A stretch of DNA of 52,324 nucleotides from Serratia sp. Ag1 (GTDB taxonomy: Bacteria; Pseudomonadota; Gammaproteobacteria; Enterobacterales; Enterobacteriaceae), in assembly GCF_000743355.1 (NCBI RefSeq), contig NZ_JQEI01000031.1, positions 1-52,324 on the forward strand, read 5' to 3'. Below the pieces are notes generated by a model. It was not told the DNA's origin and searched no databases. It saw only the letters and a list, made by a program, of their open reading frames with translations. Positions 33,415 through 43,850 of the stretch are shown one piece after another. The number at the start of each line of letters is the position of its first letter. Positions within the stretch are counted from its first letter, which is position 1. The position numbers and the translations under genes were made by a program.

Positions 33415-34698
33415 ATGAACAGAGCGCGATACTCTTCTTTGTCATGGATGGTGGCATTATCGGTTCTCTATGGCCAGTCTGCCCATGCAGAAGATGCTAC
33501 GCTGGCGGCTCTGGATCTGGCTGACAACACCTCGTTTTCACTCATAAAGAGCAAAAAGCTCAACATGATGGCGGAAGCGGCCACCAGCATGAAAGAGAAC
33601 GGTGGCAATGCGCAACGTGTTTCTATCGATCTGCGTTGGGATGCGCCTTTGACCGCTAATCCTTCTCAGGATTGGCGTTTTATATTGGCTAACCGTTTTG
33701 ACAGCCATTTCTCCCCGGCCTTGCGTAGTGACAGCAGCGTGAACTCGCTGAAAGAAGCCTACCTGGCTTATAAAGTGACGCCGCGCCTGCTGTTAGATGC
33801 GGGCCGGGTCAATACGCGCTATGGCCTGGCATTTGGTTACAATCCTACCGATTTCCTTGGGCAGGGTACGGTGCGCTCGGTTACCTCTGCCGATCCTGAA
33901 ACACTGAGAAATAACCGTTTGGGCAATGCCATGCTCCGTTGGCAGTATCTTTGGGATAAGGCTGCTTTTACGGCTATTTGGTCACCCAAGCTCAGCGAAC
34001 AGCCAAGCCAGCAAAGTGCCAGCCTGGATTGGGGTGCCAGCAACTCCAGACAGCGTATTTTGCTGGTGGGCAGCTATCAATTTGCAGAGAATCTGAATCC
34101 ACAAGGGTTGTTTTTGCAAGAGCAAGGCCGCTCGCCGCAGTTGGGTTTCAACCTTTCCAGGGTACTGTCCCATTCCACTCTGTTTTACACCGAATGGGCT
34201 GGTGGGCGGCAGGCTTACGCTTGGCAAACTTCCTGGCCGGAACAGCAGCAGGAAGTCCGCTGGCGTAACCGCTTGGCCTATGGTTTCACCTGGAGCGGTG
34301 AAAACCGGTTAACGCTACGTGCCGAAGGCCACTACAACGGGAGTGCGGATAATCAGCGAGCCTTGGGTTTCTTCTCCAATTTGCCATCTTATGCTACGGC
34401 ACAAGGTAACATCTCTCTCGGTGAGTCCCAGCAGCAGGTGCAAAACGGGCTGATGCCGCGCCGCTCCGTGCTGTTCCAGGCCTATTGGAAAGATGCTGTT
34501 GATAATTACGATATCAACGCCATCTGGCAGCGCGATCTGCAGCGGCAGCGTAATATGGGGTTTGCTGAGGTGCGTCGCCATATCGGCCCGGTGGACTTGG
34601 CGGTGCAATGGCAGAAAGTCTATCGTATGGATGCAACACAATGGGGGCAGCCGAGCCCAGAACGGCGTTGGCAATTGTTACTCAACTACTATTTTTAA
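33415..34698 (+). CDS. Putative outer-membrane beta-barrel protein
   Basis: 427 residues with an N-terminal signal peptide ending SAHA before EDATLAALD. The rest alternates amphipathic strands and ends with aromatic residues LLNYYF, the typical outer-membrane insertion signal. I do not recognise a named family; it loosely resembles the large barrels found beside LolA-like proteins in other gammaproteobacteria. It begins 3 bp after the LolA-like gene, so translation is probably coupled. As last gene of the operon it may be the outer-membrane exit, receptor or anchoring site for the cargo. Confidence 0.7.
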   Translation: MNRARYSSLSWMVALSVLYGQSAHAEDATLAALDLADNTSFSLIKSKKLNMMAEAATSMKENGGNAQRVSIDLRWDAPLTANPSQDWRFILANRFDSHFSPALRSDSSVNSLKEAYLAYKVTPRLLLDAGRVNTRYGLAFGYNPTDFLGQGTVRSVTSADPETLRNNRLGNAMLRWQYLWDKAAFTAIWSPKLSEQPSQQSASLDWGASNSRQRILLVGSYQFAENLNPQGLFLQEQGRSPQLGFNLSRVLSHSTLFYTEWAGGRQAYAWQTSWPEQQQEVRWRNRLAYGFTWSGENRLTLRAEGHYNGSADNQRALGFFSNLPSYATAQGNISLGESQQQVQNGLMPRRSVLFQAYWKDAVDNYDINAIWQRDLQRQRNMGFAEVRRHIGPVDLAVQWQKVYRMDATQWGQPSPERRWQLLLNYYF

Positions 34699-34797
34699 AC
34701 CCGATCGCAATATAAATCTGGCTGGCAGTGACGCACTGCCATTTTTATTTCATTGATTTTAAACTGGATTTGTAGGTTTCTGTTCGTTGTAATACAA

Positions 34798-34837
34798 CTG
34801 TCATATTTCATACATTTTTCTGTCACGAAACTGTCCT
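34798..34837 (+). promoter_or_regulatory. Pho boxes upstream of pstS
   Basis: Four 7-bp PhoB half-repeats are spaced exactly 11 bp apart: CTGTCAT (34798), CATACAT (34809), CTGTCAC (34820) and CTGTCCT (34831). This is two tandem Pho boxes, as in E. coli pstS. It indicates PhoBR-dependent induction under phosphate starvation. Confidence 0.92.
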
Positions 34838-34915
34838 ATTTTCCCTCCTGCAACAATACTTACTCTGATGAAAACAACCCAAAGTTGATTTTTGAATATC
34901 CCATTAGGAGGGATT

Positions 34916-35956
34916 ATGAAACTGATGCGTACTACCGTCGCCGGTATTGTGGCAGCGACTTTCTCCCTGGCCTCTGTGTCTGCGTTCGCTGCTGCCAGCT
35001 TGACCGGTGCAGGTGCGACATTTCCCGCGCCGGTTTACGCCAAGTGGGCAGATTCTTATCAGAAAGAGACTGGCAACAAAGTTAACTATCAGGGGATTGG
35101 CTCCTCCGGCGGTGTGAAGCAAATCATTGCCAATACCGTTGATTTTGGTGCTTCTGATGCACCGCTGTCGGACGACAAACTGGCTGCCGACGGCCTGTTC
35201 CAGTTCCCTACCGTGATTGGCGGTGTGGTGCTGGCCGTGAACATTCCTGGCATCAAGTCTGGTGAATTGACCCTTGATGGCCAAACCCTGGGTGATATTT
35301 ATCTGGGTAACATCAAAAAATGGAATGACCCGGCGATCGTTAAGCTGAACCCTGACGTCAAGCTGCCGGATCAGAACATTGCTGTCGTCCGCCGCGCGGA
35401 CGGTTCTGGCACCTCCTTCGTCTTCACCAGCTACCTGTCTAAAGCCAACTCGCAGTGGAAAGAGAATATCGGCGCAGGTTCAACCGTTAACTGGCCAACC
35501 GGGCTGGGTGGTAAAGGCAACGACGGCATCGCGGCGTTCGTTCAGCGCCTGCCGGGTTCTATCGGCTATGTTGAATACGCTTACGCTAAGCAAAACAACC
35601 TGGCATACACTAAACTGATCTCAGCAGACGGCCAACCGGTTAGCCCAACTGAAGAGAGCTTCAGCGCAGCGGCCAAGGGCGCGGACTGGAGTAAAACTTT
35701 TGCTCAGGATCTGACCAACCAGAAAGGCGACAACGTCTGGCCGATCACCTCCACCACCTTCATTCTGATGCACAAAGAGCAGAAGAAGCCTGAGCAAGGC
35801 GCAGAAGTGCTGAAGTTCTTTGACTGGGCTTACAAAACCGGTGCCAAGCAAGCCAGCGACTTGGATTATGCTCCACTGCCTGCGGAAGTGGTTGAGCAGA
35901 TCCGTGCCGCCTGGAGAACCAACATTAAAGACAGTTCCGGTAAAGCCTTGTTCTAA
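34916..35956 (+). CDS. pstS: Phosphate-binding periplasmic protein PstS
   Basis: 346 residues (E. coli 346) from ATG 34916, with AGGAGG just upstream. An in-frame TTG eight codons earlier is unlikely. The signal peptide ([25 protein letters not shown]) precedes [18 protein letters not shown]. Phosphate-contact segments [25 protein letters not shown] and [12 protein letters not shown] are intact. It is the first gene of pstSCAB-phoU behind two Pho boxes and delivers Pi to PstCA. A hairpin after the stop probably keeps PstS in excess of the membrane subunits. Confidence 0.98.
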   Translation: MKLMRTTVAGIVAATFSLASVSAFAAASLTGAGATFPAPVYAKWADSYQKETGNKVNYQGIGSSGGVKQIIANTVDFGASDAPLSDDKLAADGLFQFPTVIGGVVLAVNIPGIKSGELTLDGQTLGDIYLGNIKKWNDPAIVKLNPDVKLPDQNIAVVRRADGSGTSFVFTSYLSKANSQWKENIGAGSTVNWPTGLGGKGNDGIAAFVQRLPGSIGYVEYAYAKQNNLAYTKLISADGQPVSPTEESFSAAAKGADWSKTFAQDLTNQKGDNVWPITSTTFILMHKEQKKPEQGAEVLKFFDWAYKTGAKQASDLDYAPLPAEVVEQIRAAWRTNIKDSSGKALF

Positions 35957-36001
35957 CTATGCAGGGGGTGCGGAATTTACCGCGCCTCAGCCTGATGTGT
36001 C

Positions 36002-36023
36002 AGGGCTCAGCGTGCTGGGCCCT
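36002..36023 (+). promoter_or_regulatory. Intercistronic hairpin pstS-pstC
   Basis: AGGGCTCAG and CTGGGCCCT form a 9-bp stem (one wobble) with a CGTG loop in the 93-bp pstS-pstC gap. No T-run follows. It is likely to stabilise or partly terminate the pstS message. Confidence 0.55.
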
Positions 36024-36049
36024 CCTAGCTTTAAACAGAAGAGTAACCT

Positions 36050-37006
36050 ATGGCTGGATCTAAGCCGACCATGAAAGCACCAAGTAAGAATGGTGACATT
36101 ATCTTCAGCGCGCTGGTTAAACTGGCGGCGCTGATTACCCTATTGTTACTGGGCGGCATTATTGTTTCGCTGATTATTGCCTCCTGGCCGAGCATGCAGA
36201 AGTTCGGCTTCGCCTTCCTGTGGACCAAAGAGTGGGATGCACCGGCTGAACAGTTTGGTGCGCTGGTGCCGATCTACGGCACGGTGGTGACCTCACTGAT
36301 TGCGTTGCTGATCGCCGTACCGGTCAGCTTTGGGATCGCCCTGTTCCTGACCGAGTTGGCTCCTAACTGGCTGAAGCGCCCACTGGGTATTGCCATTGAG
36401 CTGCTGGCGGCGATCCCCAGCATTGTTTACGGCATGTGGGGCCTGTTCGTGTTCGCTCCGCTGTTTGCCCAATATTTCCAGACCCCGGTGGGCAACGTGC
36501 TCTCCGGCATCCCGATTGTCGGTGAGCTGTTCTCCGGCCCGGCGTTTGGTATCGGCATCCTGGCCGCTGGGGTGATCCTGGCGATTATGATTATTCCTTA
36601 CATTGCCGCAGTCATGCGCGATGTGTTCGAACAAACCCCGGTGATGATGAAAGAGTCGGCCTACGGCATCGGTTGTACTACCTGGGAAGTGATCTCGCGC
36701 ATCGTACTACCGTTCACCAAAAACGGCGTGATTGGCGGCATCATGCTGGGGCTAGGCCGTGCGCTGGGGGAAACCATGGCGGTGACCTTTATCATCGGTA
36801 ATACCTACCAGCTCGACAGCTTCTCGCTGTTTATGCCGGGCAACAGCATCACCTCGGCGCTGGCTAACGAATTTGCCGAAGCAGAGTCCGGGTTGCACAC
36901 TTCTGCGTTAATGCAGTTGGGGCTGATCCTGTTTGTGATCACCTTTATCGTCCTTGCGCTATCGAAATTTATGGTAATGCGCCTGGCTAAGAACGAGGGA
37001 CGCTAA
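36050..37006 (+). CDS. pstC: Phosphate ABC transporter permease PstC
   Basis: 318 residues (E. coli 319), inner-membrane permease. Six hydrophobic helices are visible, starting with [20 protein letters not shown]. The coupling loop [30 protein letters not shown] and [17 protein letters not shown] match the family. It pairs with PstA, and its stop lies directly before the pstA GTG. Confidence 0.97.
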   Translation: MAGSKPTMKAPSKNGDIIFSALVKLAALITLLLLGGIIVSLIIASWPSMQKFGFAFLWTKEWDAPAEQFGALVPIYGTVVTSLIALLIAVPVSFGIALFLTELAPNWLKRPLGIAIELLAAIPSIVYGMWGLFVFAPLFAQYFQTPVGNVLSGIPIVGELFSGPAFGIGILAAGVILAIMIIPYIAAVMRDVFEQTPVMMKESAYGIGCTTWEVISRIVLPFTKNGVIGGIMLGLGRALGETMAVTFIIGNTYQLDSFSLFMPGNSITSALANEFAEAESGLHTSALMQLGLILFVITFIVLALSKFMVMRLAKNEGR

Positions 37007-37007
37007 C

Positions 37008-37898
37008 GTGGCAACGATGGATATGCAAAACCCTGCGGCACTGGCAGAAAGCCGCCGCAAAATGCAGGCCTGGCGCCGCCAGAAGAACCGTATTGCGCTG
37101 TTCCTGTCGATGGCGACGATGGCATTTGGCCTGTTCTGGCTGGTGTGGATCCTGTTTTCTACCGTCACCAAAGGCATCGACGGCATGTCGCTGGCGCTGT
37201 TCACTGAAATGACGCCGCCGCCGAACACCGCAGGTGGTGGCTTGGCGAACGCTATCGCCGGTAGCGGCCTGCTGATCCTGTGGGCGACCATTTTTGGCAC
37301 CCCACTGGGCATTATGGCGGGGATCTACCTGGCGGAATATGGCCGTAAATCCTGGCTGGCGGAAGTGATCCGTTTTATTAACGACATTCTGTTGTCTGCG
37401 CCATCCATCGTGGTGGGGTTGTTTGTTTACACCGTGGTCGTGGCGAAAATGCAGCACTTCTCTGGTTGGGCGGGGATTATCGCGCTGGCCTTACTGCAGA
37501 TCCCGATCGTTATTCGCACCACTGAGAACATGCTCAAACTGGTGCCGGATACGCTGCGCGAAGCGGCCTACGCGTTGGGTACGCCGAAATGGCGCATGAT
37601 CTCGGCGATCACCTTGAAGGCTTCGGTTTCTGGCATCATCACTGGCGTGTTGTTGGCGATTGCGCGTATTGCGGGTGAAACCGCGCCGCTGCTGTTTACC
37701 TCGCTGTCGAACCAGTTCTGGAGCACGAATTTGATGCAGCCAATCGCCAACCTGCCGGTGACCATTTTCAAATTCGCCATGAGCCCGTTTGCCGAATGGC
37801 AACAGCTGGCTTGGGCGGGGGTGCTGTTGATCACCCTGTGCGTACTGTTACTGAACATCCTGGCGCGTGTGATTTTCGCCAAGAAAAAGCATTCATAA
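37008..37898 (+). CDS. pstA: Phosphate ABC transporter permease PstA
   Basis: 296 residues as in E. coli, starting with GTG 1 bp after the pstC stop, so translation is probably coupled. Conserved phrases are [49 protein letters not shown] and the coupling loop [21 protein letters not shown]. It forms the phosphate channel with PstC. Confidence 0.97.
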   Translation: MATMDMQNPAALAESRRKMQAWRRQKNRIALFLSMATMAFGLFWLVWILFSTVTKGIDGMSLALFTEMTPPPNTAGGGLANAIAGSGLLILWATIFGTPLGIMAGIYLAEYGRKSWLAEVIRFINDILLSAPSIVVGLFVYTVVVAKMQHFSGWAGIIALALLQIPIVIRTTENMLKLVPDTLREAAYALGTPKWRMISAITLKASVSGIITGVLLAIARIAGETAPLLFTSLSNQFWSTNLMQPIANLPVTIFKFAMSPFAEWQQLAWAGVLLITLCVLLLNILARVIFAKKKHS

Positions 37899-38723
<825 letters not shown>

Positions 38724-38735
38724 TGAGGATGCATC

Positions 38736-39467
38736 ATGGATAACCTGAATTTAAACAAACATATTTCTGGCCAGTTCAACGCAGAACTCGAGCACATCCG
38801 CACTCAGGTCTTGACCATGGGTGGGCTGGTGGAACAGCAACTGACCGACGCGATCACCGCAATGCATAATCAGGACGGTGAGTTAGCCAAGCGCGTGGTT
38901 GAAGGTGATGCCAAGGTTAATATGATGGAAGTGGCGATCGACGAAGCCTGCGTGCGCATCATTGCCAAACGCCAGCCCACCGCCAGCGACCTGCGTTTGG
39001 TGATGGCGATCATCAAAACCATTTCCGAGCTGGAACGTATCGGCGACGTGGCGGATAAAATCTGCCGCACCGCTTTGGAGAAATTCTCCCAGCAGCATCA
39101 GCCATTGCTGGTGAGCTTGGAATCGCTTGGCCGCCACACCGTGCAGATGCTGCATGACGTGTTGGATGCTTTTGCGCGTATGGATCTGGACGAAGCGATT
39201 CGTATTTACCGCGAAGACAAAAAGGTCGATCAGGAATATGAAGGTATCGTGCGCCAACTGATGACCTACATGATGGAAGATTCACGCACCATTCCAAGCG
39301 TGCTGACCGCCCTGTTCTGCGCCCGCTCGATTGAGCGGATTGGCGATCGTTGCCAGAATATCTGCGAATTTATCTTCTACTTTGTTAAAGGCCAGGACTT
39401 CCGCCATCTGGGCGGCGATGCGTTGGAAACGCTGTTGGCTGAAAACAAAGATGAGAAGAAACAGTAA
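38736..39467 (+). CDS. phoU: Phosphate signalling protein PhoU
   Basis: 243 residues, mostly helical, in two repeated three-helix units. Metal-binding-type motifs ExxxD recur in [14 protein letters not shown] (residues 93-106) and in [14 protein letters not shown]. It links the Pst transporter to PhoR and lowers Pho regulon output when phosphate is plentiful. It begins 12 bp after pstB and ends the operon. Confidence 0.97.
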   Translation: MDNLNLNKHISGQFNAELEHIRTQVLTMGGLVEQQLTDAITAMHNQDGELAKRVVEGDAKVNMMEVAIDEACVRIIAKRQPTASDLRLVMAIIKTISELERIGDVADKICRTALEKFSQQHQPLLVSLESLGRHTVQMLHDVLDAFARMDLDEAIRIYREDKKVDQEYEGIVRQLMTYMMEDSRTIPSVLTALFCARSIERIGDRCQNICEFIFYFVKGQDFRHLGGDALETLLAENKDEKKQ

Positions 39468-39486
39468 TTTTGCCAATGTGTTACAC

Positions 39487-39514
39487 CCAAAGGCGCTGAA
39501 AACAGCGCCTTTGG
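39487..39514 (+). terminator. Hairpin after phoU
   Basis: CCAAAGGCGCTG and CAGCGCCTTTGG form a perfect 12-bp stem with an AAAA loop 19 bp after the phoU stop. Only a short, weak T-rich tail follows (TGCATT), so termination may be incomplete. Confidence 0.7.
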
Positions 39515-39634
39515 TGCATTAAGAGGCCACAAATATCAAATGGTTATAAATATAGCGTTTAATATTATTTCCTGACCTAAGTGAGGCTTGCTAGCTTGTC
39601 AGCCAGCACAACATTCATCCATTAGGAGCCTCTT

Positions 39635-40474
39635 ATGAAACAGCGCGTTCTCGCCTTAACCTTGTTAGCCAGCCTGAGCAGTCTTGTTGTAGGGGCTGCC
39701 CATGCCGACAAACTCGACGATATTAAAAAAGCTGGCGTGGTGCGTATCGCGGTATTCGACAGTAATCCACCGTTTGGCTATATCGATCCGCAAAGCAAAA
39801 AGCTGGTGGGTTATGACGTCGATGTGGCTAACGCCATCGGCAAAGCGCTGGGGGTGAAAGTGGAACTGCGCGCCACCAACCCGGCCAACCGTATTCCTCT
39901 GCTGGTGTCCAAAAAGGTGGATCTGATTGCCGCCAACTTCACCATCACCGATGAGCGAGCCAAAGAAGTGAACTTCAGCGTGCCATATTTCGCCACCGGC
40001 CAGAAGTTCATCGCCCATAAAGGCGTGCTGAAAACCCCGGAAGACATCAAAAACCTACGCATTGGCGCAGATAAAGGTACGGTGCAGGAAATTACCCTGC
40101 GCGAGCATTACCCTACCGCCAAAGTGATCTCTTATGACGACACGCCGCTGGCGTTTGTGGCCCTGCGTAACGGCAACGTACAGGCGATTACTCAGGATGA
40201 TGCCAAGCTGGTTGGCCTACTGGGTAATCTGCCTGCGGCGCAAAAAGCGGATTTCGAGATTTCCCCGTTCAGTATCACCAAAGAGTACCAGGGCGTGGGT
40301 ATTCCTAAAGGTGAAGAGCGCCTGACTGCCACCATTAACGATACGCTGATCAAACTGGAACAAGGGGGTGAAGCGGTGAAGCTTTACGATCGCTGGTTTG
40401 GCCCGGAAACCAATTCTGCCCAGCCGCGTGGCAGCTTCAAGATCGGCCCGTTGGATCAACAGCCTAAAGCTTAA
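39635..40474 (+). CDS. Amino-acid ABC transporter substrate-binding protein (family 3)
   Basis: 279-residue periplasmic protein with signal peptide MKQRVLALTLLASLSSLVVGAAHA. The family 3 signature is present as GYDVDVANAIGKALGVKVEL, with substrate-pocket stretches FDSNPPFGYID, DLIAANFTITDERAKEVNFS and GADKGTVQE. The Arg of NRIP and the Asp of TQDDAK resemble residues that clamp the amino-acid carboxylate and amino group. It heads an operon with two permease genes; the ligand cannot be told. TTAGGAG precedes the ATG. Confidence 0.88.
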   Translation: MKQRVLALTLLASLSSLVVGAAHADKLDDIKKAGVVRIAVFDSNPPFGYIDPQSKKLVGYDVDVANAIGKALGVKVELRATNPANRIPLLVSKKVDLIAANFTITDERAKEVNFSVPYFATGQKFIAHKGVLKTPEDIKNLRIGADKGTVQEITLREHYPTAKVISYDDTPLAFVALRNGNVQAITQDDAKLVGLLGNLPAAQKADFEISPFSITKEYQGVGIPKGEERLTATINDTLIKLEQGGEAVKLYDRWFGPETNSAQPRGSFKIGPLDQQPKA

Positions 40475-40515
40475 TCTCCCGAGGCCCTTCCTTATTGAGG
40501 AGGGGTATACCGCAT

Positions 40516-41241
40516 ATGAATTTGCAACAACTCTCAGATTGGCTGCTGGCACCGCAATATCTGAGCTGGCTCTGGCATGGCTTCCTGCTGACGCTTTGGC
40601 TATCGGCCTGCGCCGGGCTGGCTGCGACGCTGCTGGGATTGGTGCTGGCAGCCATGCGCGATAGCCCTCTCCGCCCGTTAAGCGGGTTGGCAGTGGCTTA
40701 CAGCGCGCTGTTTCGTAATACTCCTCTGCTGGTGCAACTGTTCTTCTGGTATTTCGCCGCCGGGCAAATTCTGCCCTCAGCCGCTATGCAGTGGCTGAAT
40801 ACTCCGCACGCTTTGGGATGGATCGAATGGCCATCATTTGAATTTCTGGCGGGTTTCTTTGGCCTGACGCTCTATTCCACCGCCTTTATTGCTGAGGAGA
40901 TCCGCTCTGGCATCCGTGGCGTTGCCGCTGGGCAAAAGCATGCCGCCCATGCATTAGGGCTGACTGGCTGGCAATCTATGCGTTATGTGGTGTTGCCGCA
41001 GGCGCTGAAAATCGCTTTCCCGCCTCTTTTGGGGCAGTACATGAATGTGATCAAGAATTCATCCCTGACCATGGCCATCGGCGTGGCGGAGCTGTCTTAC
41101 GCTTCGCGCCAGGTAGAAACCGAAACCCTGCGCACCTTCCAGGCGTTTGGCGTGGCAACGGTGTTGTATATCGCCATCATTGCTCTGCTGGAAGGGTGGG
41201 GCATGTGGCGTCAACAGCGTAAACCGCTTGGGGGGCACTAA
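40516..41241 (+). CDS. Polar amino-acid ABC transporter permease (first)
   Basis: 241 residues from ATG 40516. A TTG seven codons upstream exists but would overlap the GAGGAGG ribosome-binding site. HisMQ/GlnP-type permease: the N-terminal helix WHGFLLTLWLSACAGLAATLLG is followed by FRNTPLLVQLFFWYF and the coupling motif GQKHAAHALGLTGWQSMRYVVLPQALKIAFPPLLGQYMNVIKNSSL. It lies 41 bp after the binding-protein gene and probably dimerises with the next permease. Confidence 0.88.
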   Translation: MNLQQLSDWLLAPQYLSWLWHGFLLTLWLSACAGLAATLLGLVLAAMRDSPLRPLSGLAVAYSALFRNTPLLVQLFFWYFAAGQILPSAAMQWLNTPHALGWIEWPSFEFLAGFFGLTLYSTAFIAEEIRSGIRGVAAGQKHAAHALGLTGWQSMRYVVLPQALKIAFPPLLGQYMNVIKNSSLTMAIGVAELSYASRQVETETLRTFQAFGVATVLYIAIIALLEGWGMWRQQRKPLGGH

Positions 41242-41242
41242 G

Positions 41243-41983
41243 ATGGATTTCACCGTTATCCACGAGAATTTAGGTTACCTGCTGTGGGGGACTTTTCCCG
41301 ATGGGCCATTGGGTGGTGCGGCGCTGACGTTGGCGATCAGCCTGATGGCTGGGGTCGCCTCGGCGATCTTGGGTACTTTACTGGGGGTAGCGCTGGCGAT
41401 GTCGCGCGGGGTGCTGGCGGGGTTACTGGCGGCGCTGTTGGGTTTCTTCCGCGCTATCCCGGTGATCATGCTGATTTTCTGGACCTATTTCTTACTGCCG
41501 ATGGTGTTCGGTGTAGACATTCCAGAAATTACCACCGTCGTGTGCGCGCTGGCGCTGATCGCCTCGGCCTATCTGGCTCATGCGGTCAAAGCGGGGATTG
41601 TCGCCATCGGGGCTGGGCAATGGCAGGCGGGGCTTTCTTTGGGGCTGAACCGCTGGCAGGTGCTGCGGATGATTGTCTTGCCGCAGGCGCTGCGCATGAT
41701 GGTGCCTTCGTTTATCAACCAGTGGATCTCGTTGATTAAAGATACTTCGCTGGCTTATATCGTCGGCGTCGGGGAGCTGACGTTCCTGGCAACCCAAGTG
41801 AATAACCGCAGTATGGTGTATCCGATGGAAGTGTTCCTGTTTGTGGCGCTGGTGTATTTCATCTTTTGCCTTGCGTTGGATGTGCTGGCGAATGGGTTAA
41901 ACCAGCGTTTTAGCCCACAAACTCAGGTGCTGAAACGCGGTTGGCGCTGGTGGCGCAACCGACTACCCTTACCGACCAGCTAA
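41243..41983 (+). CDS. Polar amino-acid ABC transporter permease (second)
   Basis: 246 residues from ATG 41243, 1 bp after the preceding stop. The open frame extends further upstream into the previous gene but the overlap is not plausible. HisMQ-type motifs include FFRAIPVIMLIFWTYF and GAGQWQAGLSLGLNRWQVLRMIVLPQALRMMVPSFINQWISLIKDTSLAYIVG. Normally an ATPase gene follows this arrangement. Here the operon ends and a convergent LysR gene follows 51 bp later. Confidence 0.88.
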   Translation: MDFTVIHENLGYLLWGTFPDGPLGGAALTLAISLMAGVASAILGTLLGVALAMSRGVLAGLLAALLGFFRAIPVIMLIFWTYFLLPMVFGVDIPEITTVVCALALIASAYLAHAVKAGIVAIGAGQWQAGLSLGLNRWQVLRMIVLPQALRMMVPSFINQWISLIKDTSLAYIVGVGELTFLATQVNNRSMVYPMEVFLFVALVYFIFCLALDVLANGLNQRFSPQTQVLKRGWRWWRNRLPLPTS

Positions 41984-42034
41984 GCTCGGAATGTAGGTTG
42001 CCCTTGGTTCGCACCGCGCATCTAGTTGCCCGTA

Positions 42035-42946
42035 TCAGCTCCAGACATGATTTTCACCAACCGCACGCAGCTCATTCATCAACTTTTTTGCAACCAGCGT
42101 CAGAGGGAGACGTTGCGAGTAAATAAAGTGATAAGTGGCATCCGGCAACGGCTTTTTAAGCGGAAGCATACAAAGATGATCTTTTAAATAAGGTACTTTT
42201 AACATCTCTTGGGATGCCACGATCAAATAATCAGCGTCGAAAACCATTTGCAGCCCTGCGGTGAATGTATCACCTCTGACAACCGTATAGGGATGGTGCG
42301 GCTTGGGGAACAACAGCGGAGTTAACTGGCTGTGATAGCCCTGATTCTCCCCCGGTAAATACCACTTTGCTTCTTCCAGTTGTTCCAAAGAAGTGCACTG
42401 AGCCAGAGGGTGTTTCTTGCGGGCCAGCACACAAAAGGAGGTCGTGAAAAAGGGCTCGGTAATAAAATCGCTGGGTATTGCCTCGGCTCCTGTGGTGCCA
42501 ATAGCAAAATCCAGTTTGCCTTGCCGTATGCCAGACAGCAGCTCAGGAGGTTGCCCCTCCGTGAGATAGATATTCACCTGGGGGAAGCGCTTCTGAAAGC
42601 GTTTAATGGCCGCAGGCAGCATGGCGAAAAAGGGCAGCGAGGAGCTGCCCAATGCGACGCTCCCGCGCGATGAATAGGTCACCTGTTCCACTTCATTGAC
42701 GGCCCGTTCCAGCTCCCTCAGGATAAACTGGATACGGGGTTCCAGTAATTGCCCGGCCTCTGTCAGCACGACACCTTTCGGGCCACGTACCATCAGCGAG
42801 GTACCCAATGTGTTTTCAAGTTCATTAATTGCCCGTGTTAATGCGGGTTGTGCCTGATTCAAGGTTTTCGCGGCAGAGCGGAAACTGCCGTGCTGTATAA
42901 TAGACTCGAATATTTGCAGTTGACTTAATTTTGGCAGGTGTTTCAT
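42035..42946 (-). CDS. LysR-family transcription regulator (TdcA-like)
   Basis: 303 residues with the N-terminal LysR helix-turn-helix (residues 5-64; LQIFESIIQHGSFRSAAKTLNQAQPALTRAINELE) and a periplasmic-binding-type effector domain (from about residue 92). The pattern GKLDFAIGTTGAEAIPSDF resembles TdcA/CynR-like members. It converges with the amino-acid permease operon, so it may control that operon or another target. Upstream is a short AT-rich gap and then the LuxR-type gene, also on the minus strand. Confidence 0.85.
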   Translation of the reverse strand: MKHLPKLSQLQIFESIIQHGSFRSAAKTLNQAQPALTRAINELENTLGTSLMVRGPKGVVLTEAGQLLEPRIQFILRELERAVNEVEQVTYSSRGSVALGSSSLPFFAMLPAAIKRFQKRFPQVNIYLTEGQPPELLSGIRQGKLDFAIGTTGAEAIPSDFITEPFFTTSFCVLARKKHPLAQCTSLEQLEEAKWYLPGENQGYHSQLTPLLFPKPHHPYTVVRGDTFTAGLQMVFDADYLIVASQEMLKVPYLKDHLCMLPLKKPLPDATYHFIYSQRLPLTLVAKKLMNELRAVGENHVWS

Positions 42947-43044
42947 AAATACTATATATTTCTTACTTTTATTGTTTTTTAATTAAACTTAATGCTGTTT
43001 TTATCGGCATTCCATAATGGTTTGTTTAGGGTTTTACTGGCTTT

Positions 43045-43764
43045 TTATTCGGCCATGTTTATGCATTCAGGTGGTTCTATTAATTCCCCCTGTTTTTTAG
43101 GTAAACAAGATTTACTCTGTGTATCAATTTTTGCTACCCGACGATATCTTGACGTTACCGCAGGAATCGAACATTGCATAAATATAGGATGCAGAGAGGG
43201 TAAGCCCAATTTTGCCAGAGCGGCCCGTTTGTAGTGGCTCACTGTCTTAATGCTTAGCCGCAATTCATTGGCTATCTGTATTGGTGTTCTGCCACTTAAT
43301 AATCCATTTAACACCGACAACTCACGTAATGAGAGTGAAATATTGGCATTAATATCTTCTTTAACGCCATTAAAAACATTATCTAACACTTTCTGTATTT
43401 GCTTTAGCGGACTAGAGATATCCAGTATTGCGCTGATATTGCCATTCCTGGAAAGATAGTTGCTTAAAAATTCCGTATGCCTGCCATGGACAAGCAATAA
43501 CACCTTTGTTTTTGGGTGTGTTATGGGTAATGTGTTAGATATAAAGTTAATTAATGGTGCCAGGTTGTTTTCTTTGCCGTTCAAGGCAAGGATTAAAATA
43601 TCAATACCTGATACGGAAACACAGTATTCCTTACACTCCTCCAGGGTTTTAAACGTTACGAGCTCGGTTGGTTTATTCGTGTAAAGAGAATGATTAAATA
43701 ATGTCTCAATACCAATGGAAGTAAAGTGACAGGGAGATTGAATGACAATTTTTCCCTTACGCAT
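43045..43764 (-). CDS. LuxR-type regulator with degenerate receiver domain
   Basis: 239 residues. The C-terminal part has a GerE/LuxR helix-turn-helix (residues 143-192; SLRELSVLNGLLSGRTPIQIANELRLSIKTVSHYKRAALAKLG) and a 45-residue tail. Residues 1-130 look like a response-regulator fold, but where a phospho-Asp is expected (GIDILILALNG) there is Ala60. It is therefore probably not controlled by phosphorylation, similar to RcsA/FimZ-like fimbrial and capsule regulators. It lies 155 bp downstream of the tip adhesin gene in the same direction, suggesting a role in fimbrial control. Confidence 0.75.
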   Translation of the reverse strand: MRKGKIVIQSPCHFTSIGIETLFNHSLYTNKPTELVTFKTLEECKEYCVSVSGIDILILALNGKENNLAPLINFISNTLPITHPKTKVLLLVHGRHTEFLSNYLSRNGNISAILDISSPLKQIQKVLDNVFNGVKEDINANISLSLRELSVLNGLLSGRTPIQIANELRLSIKTVSHYKRAALAKLGLPSLHPIFMQCSIPAVTSRYRRVAKIDTQSKSCLPKKQGELIEPPECINMAE

Positions 43765-43810
43765 AGATATCCTTTTAAATTGCTAGTAAATATAAAATAT
43801 GGGTTAAACA

Positions 43811-43843
43811 TCACTTCAGCAGAGAGAGCTCTGCTCGAAGTGA
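43811..43843. other. Hairpin between adhesin and LuxR-type gene
   Basis: TCACTTC..AGCAGAG pairs with CTCTGCT..GAAGTGA around a short loop, with a single bulge. No T-run follows on either strand. It is possibly an attenuator or mRNA-end element. Confidence 0.4.
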
Positions 43844-43850
43844 CTTGAAT

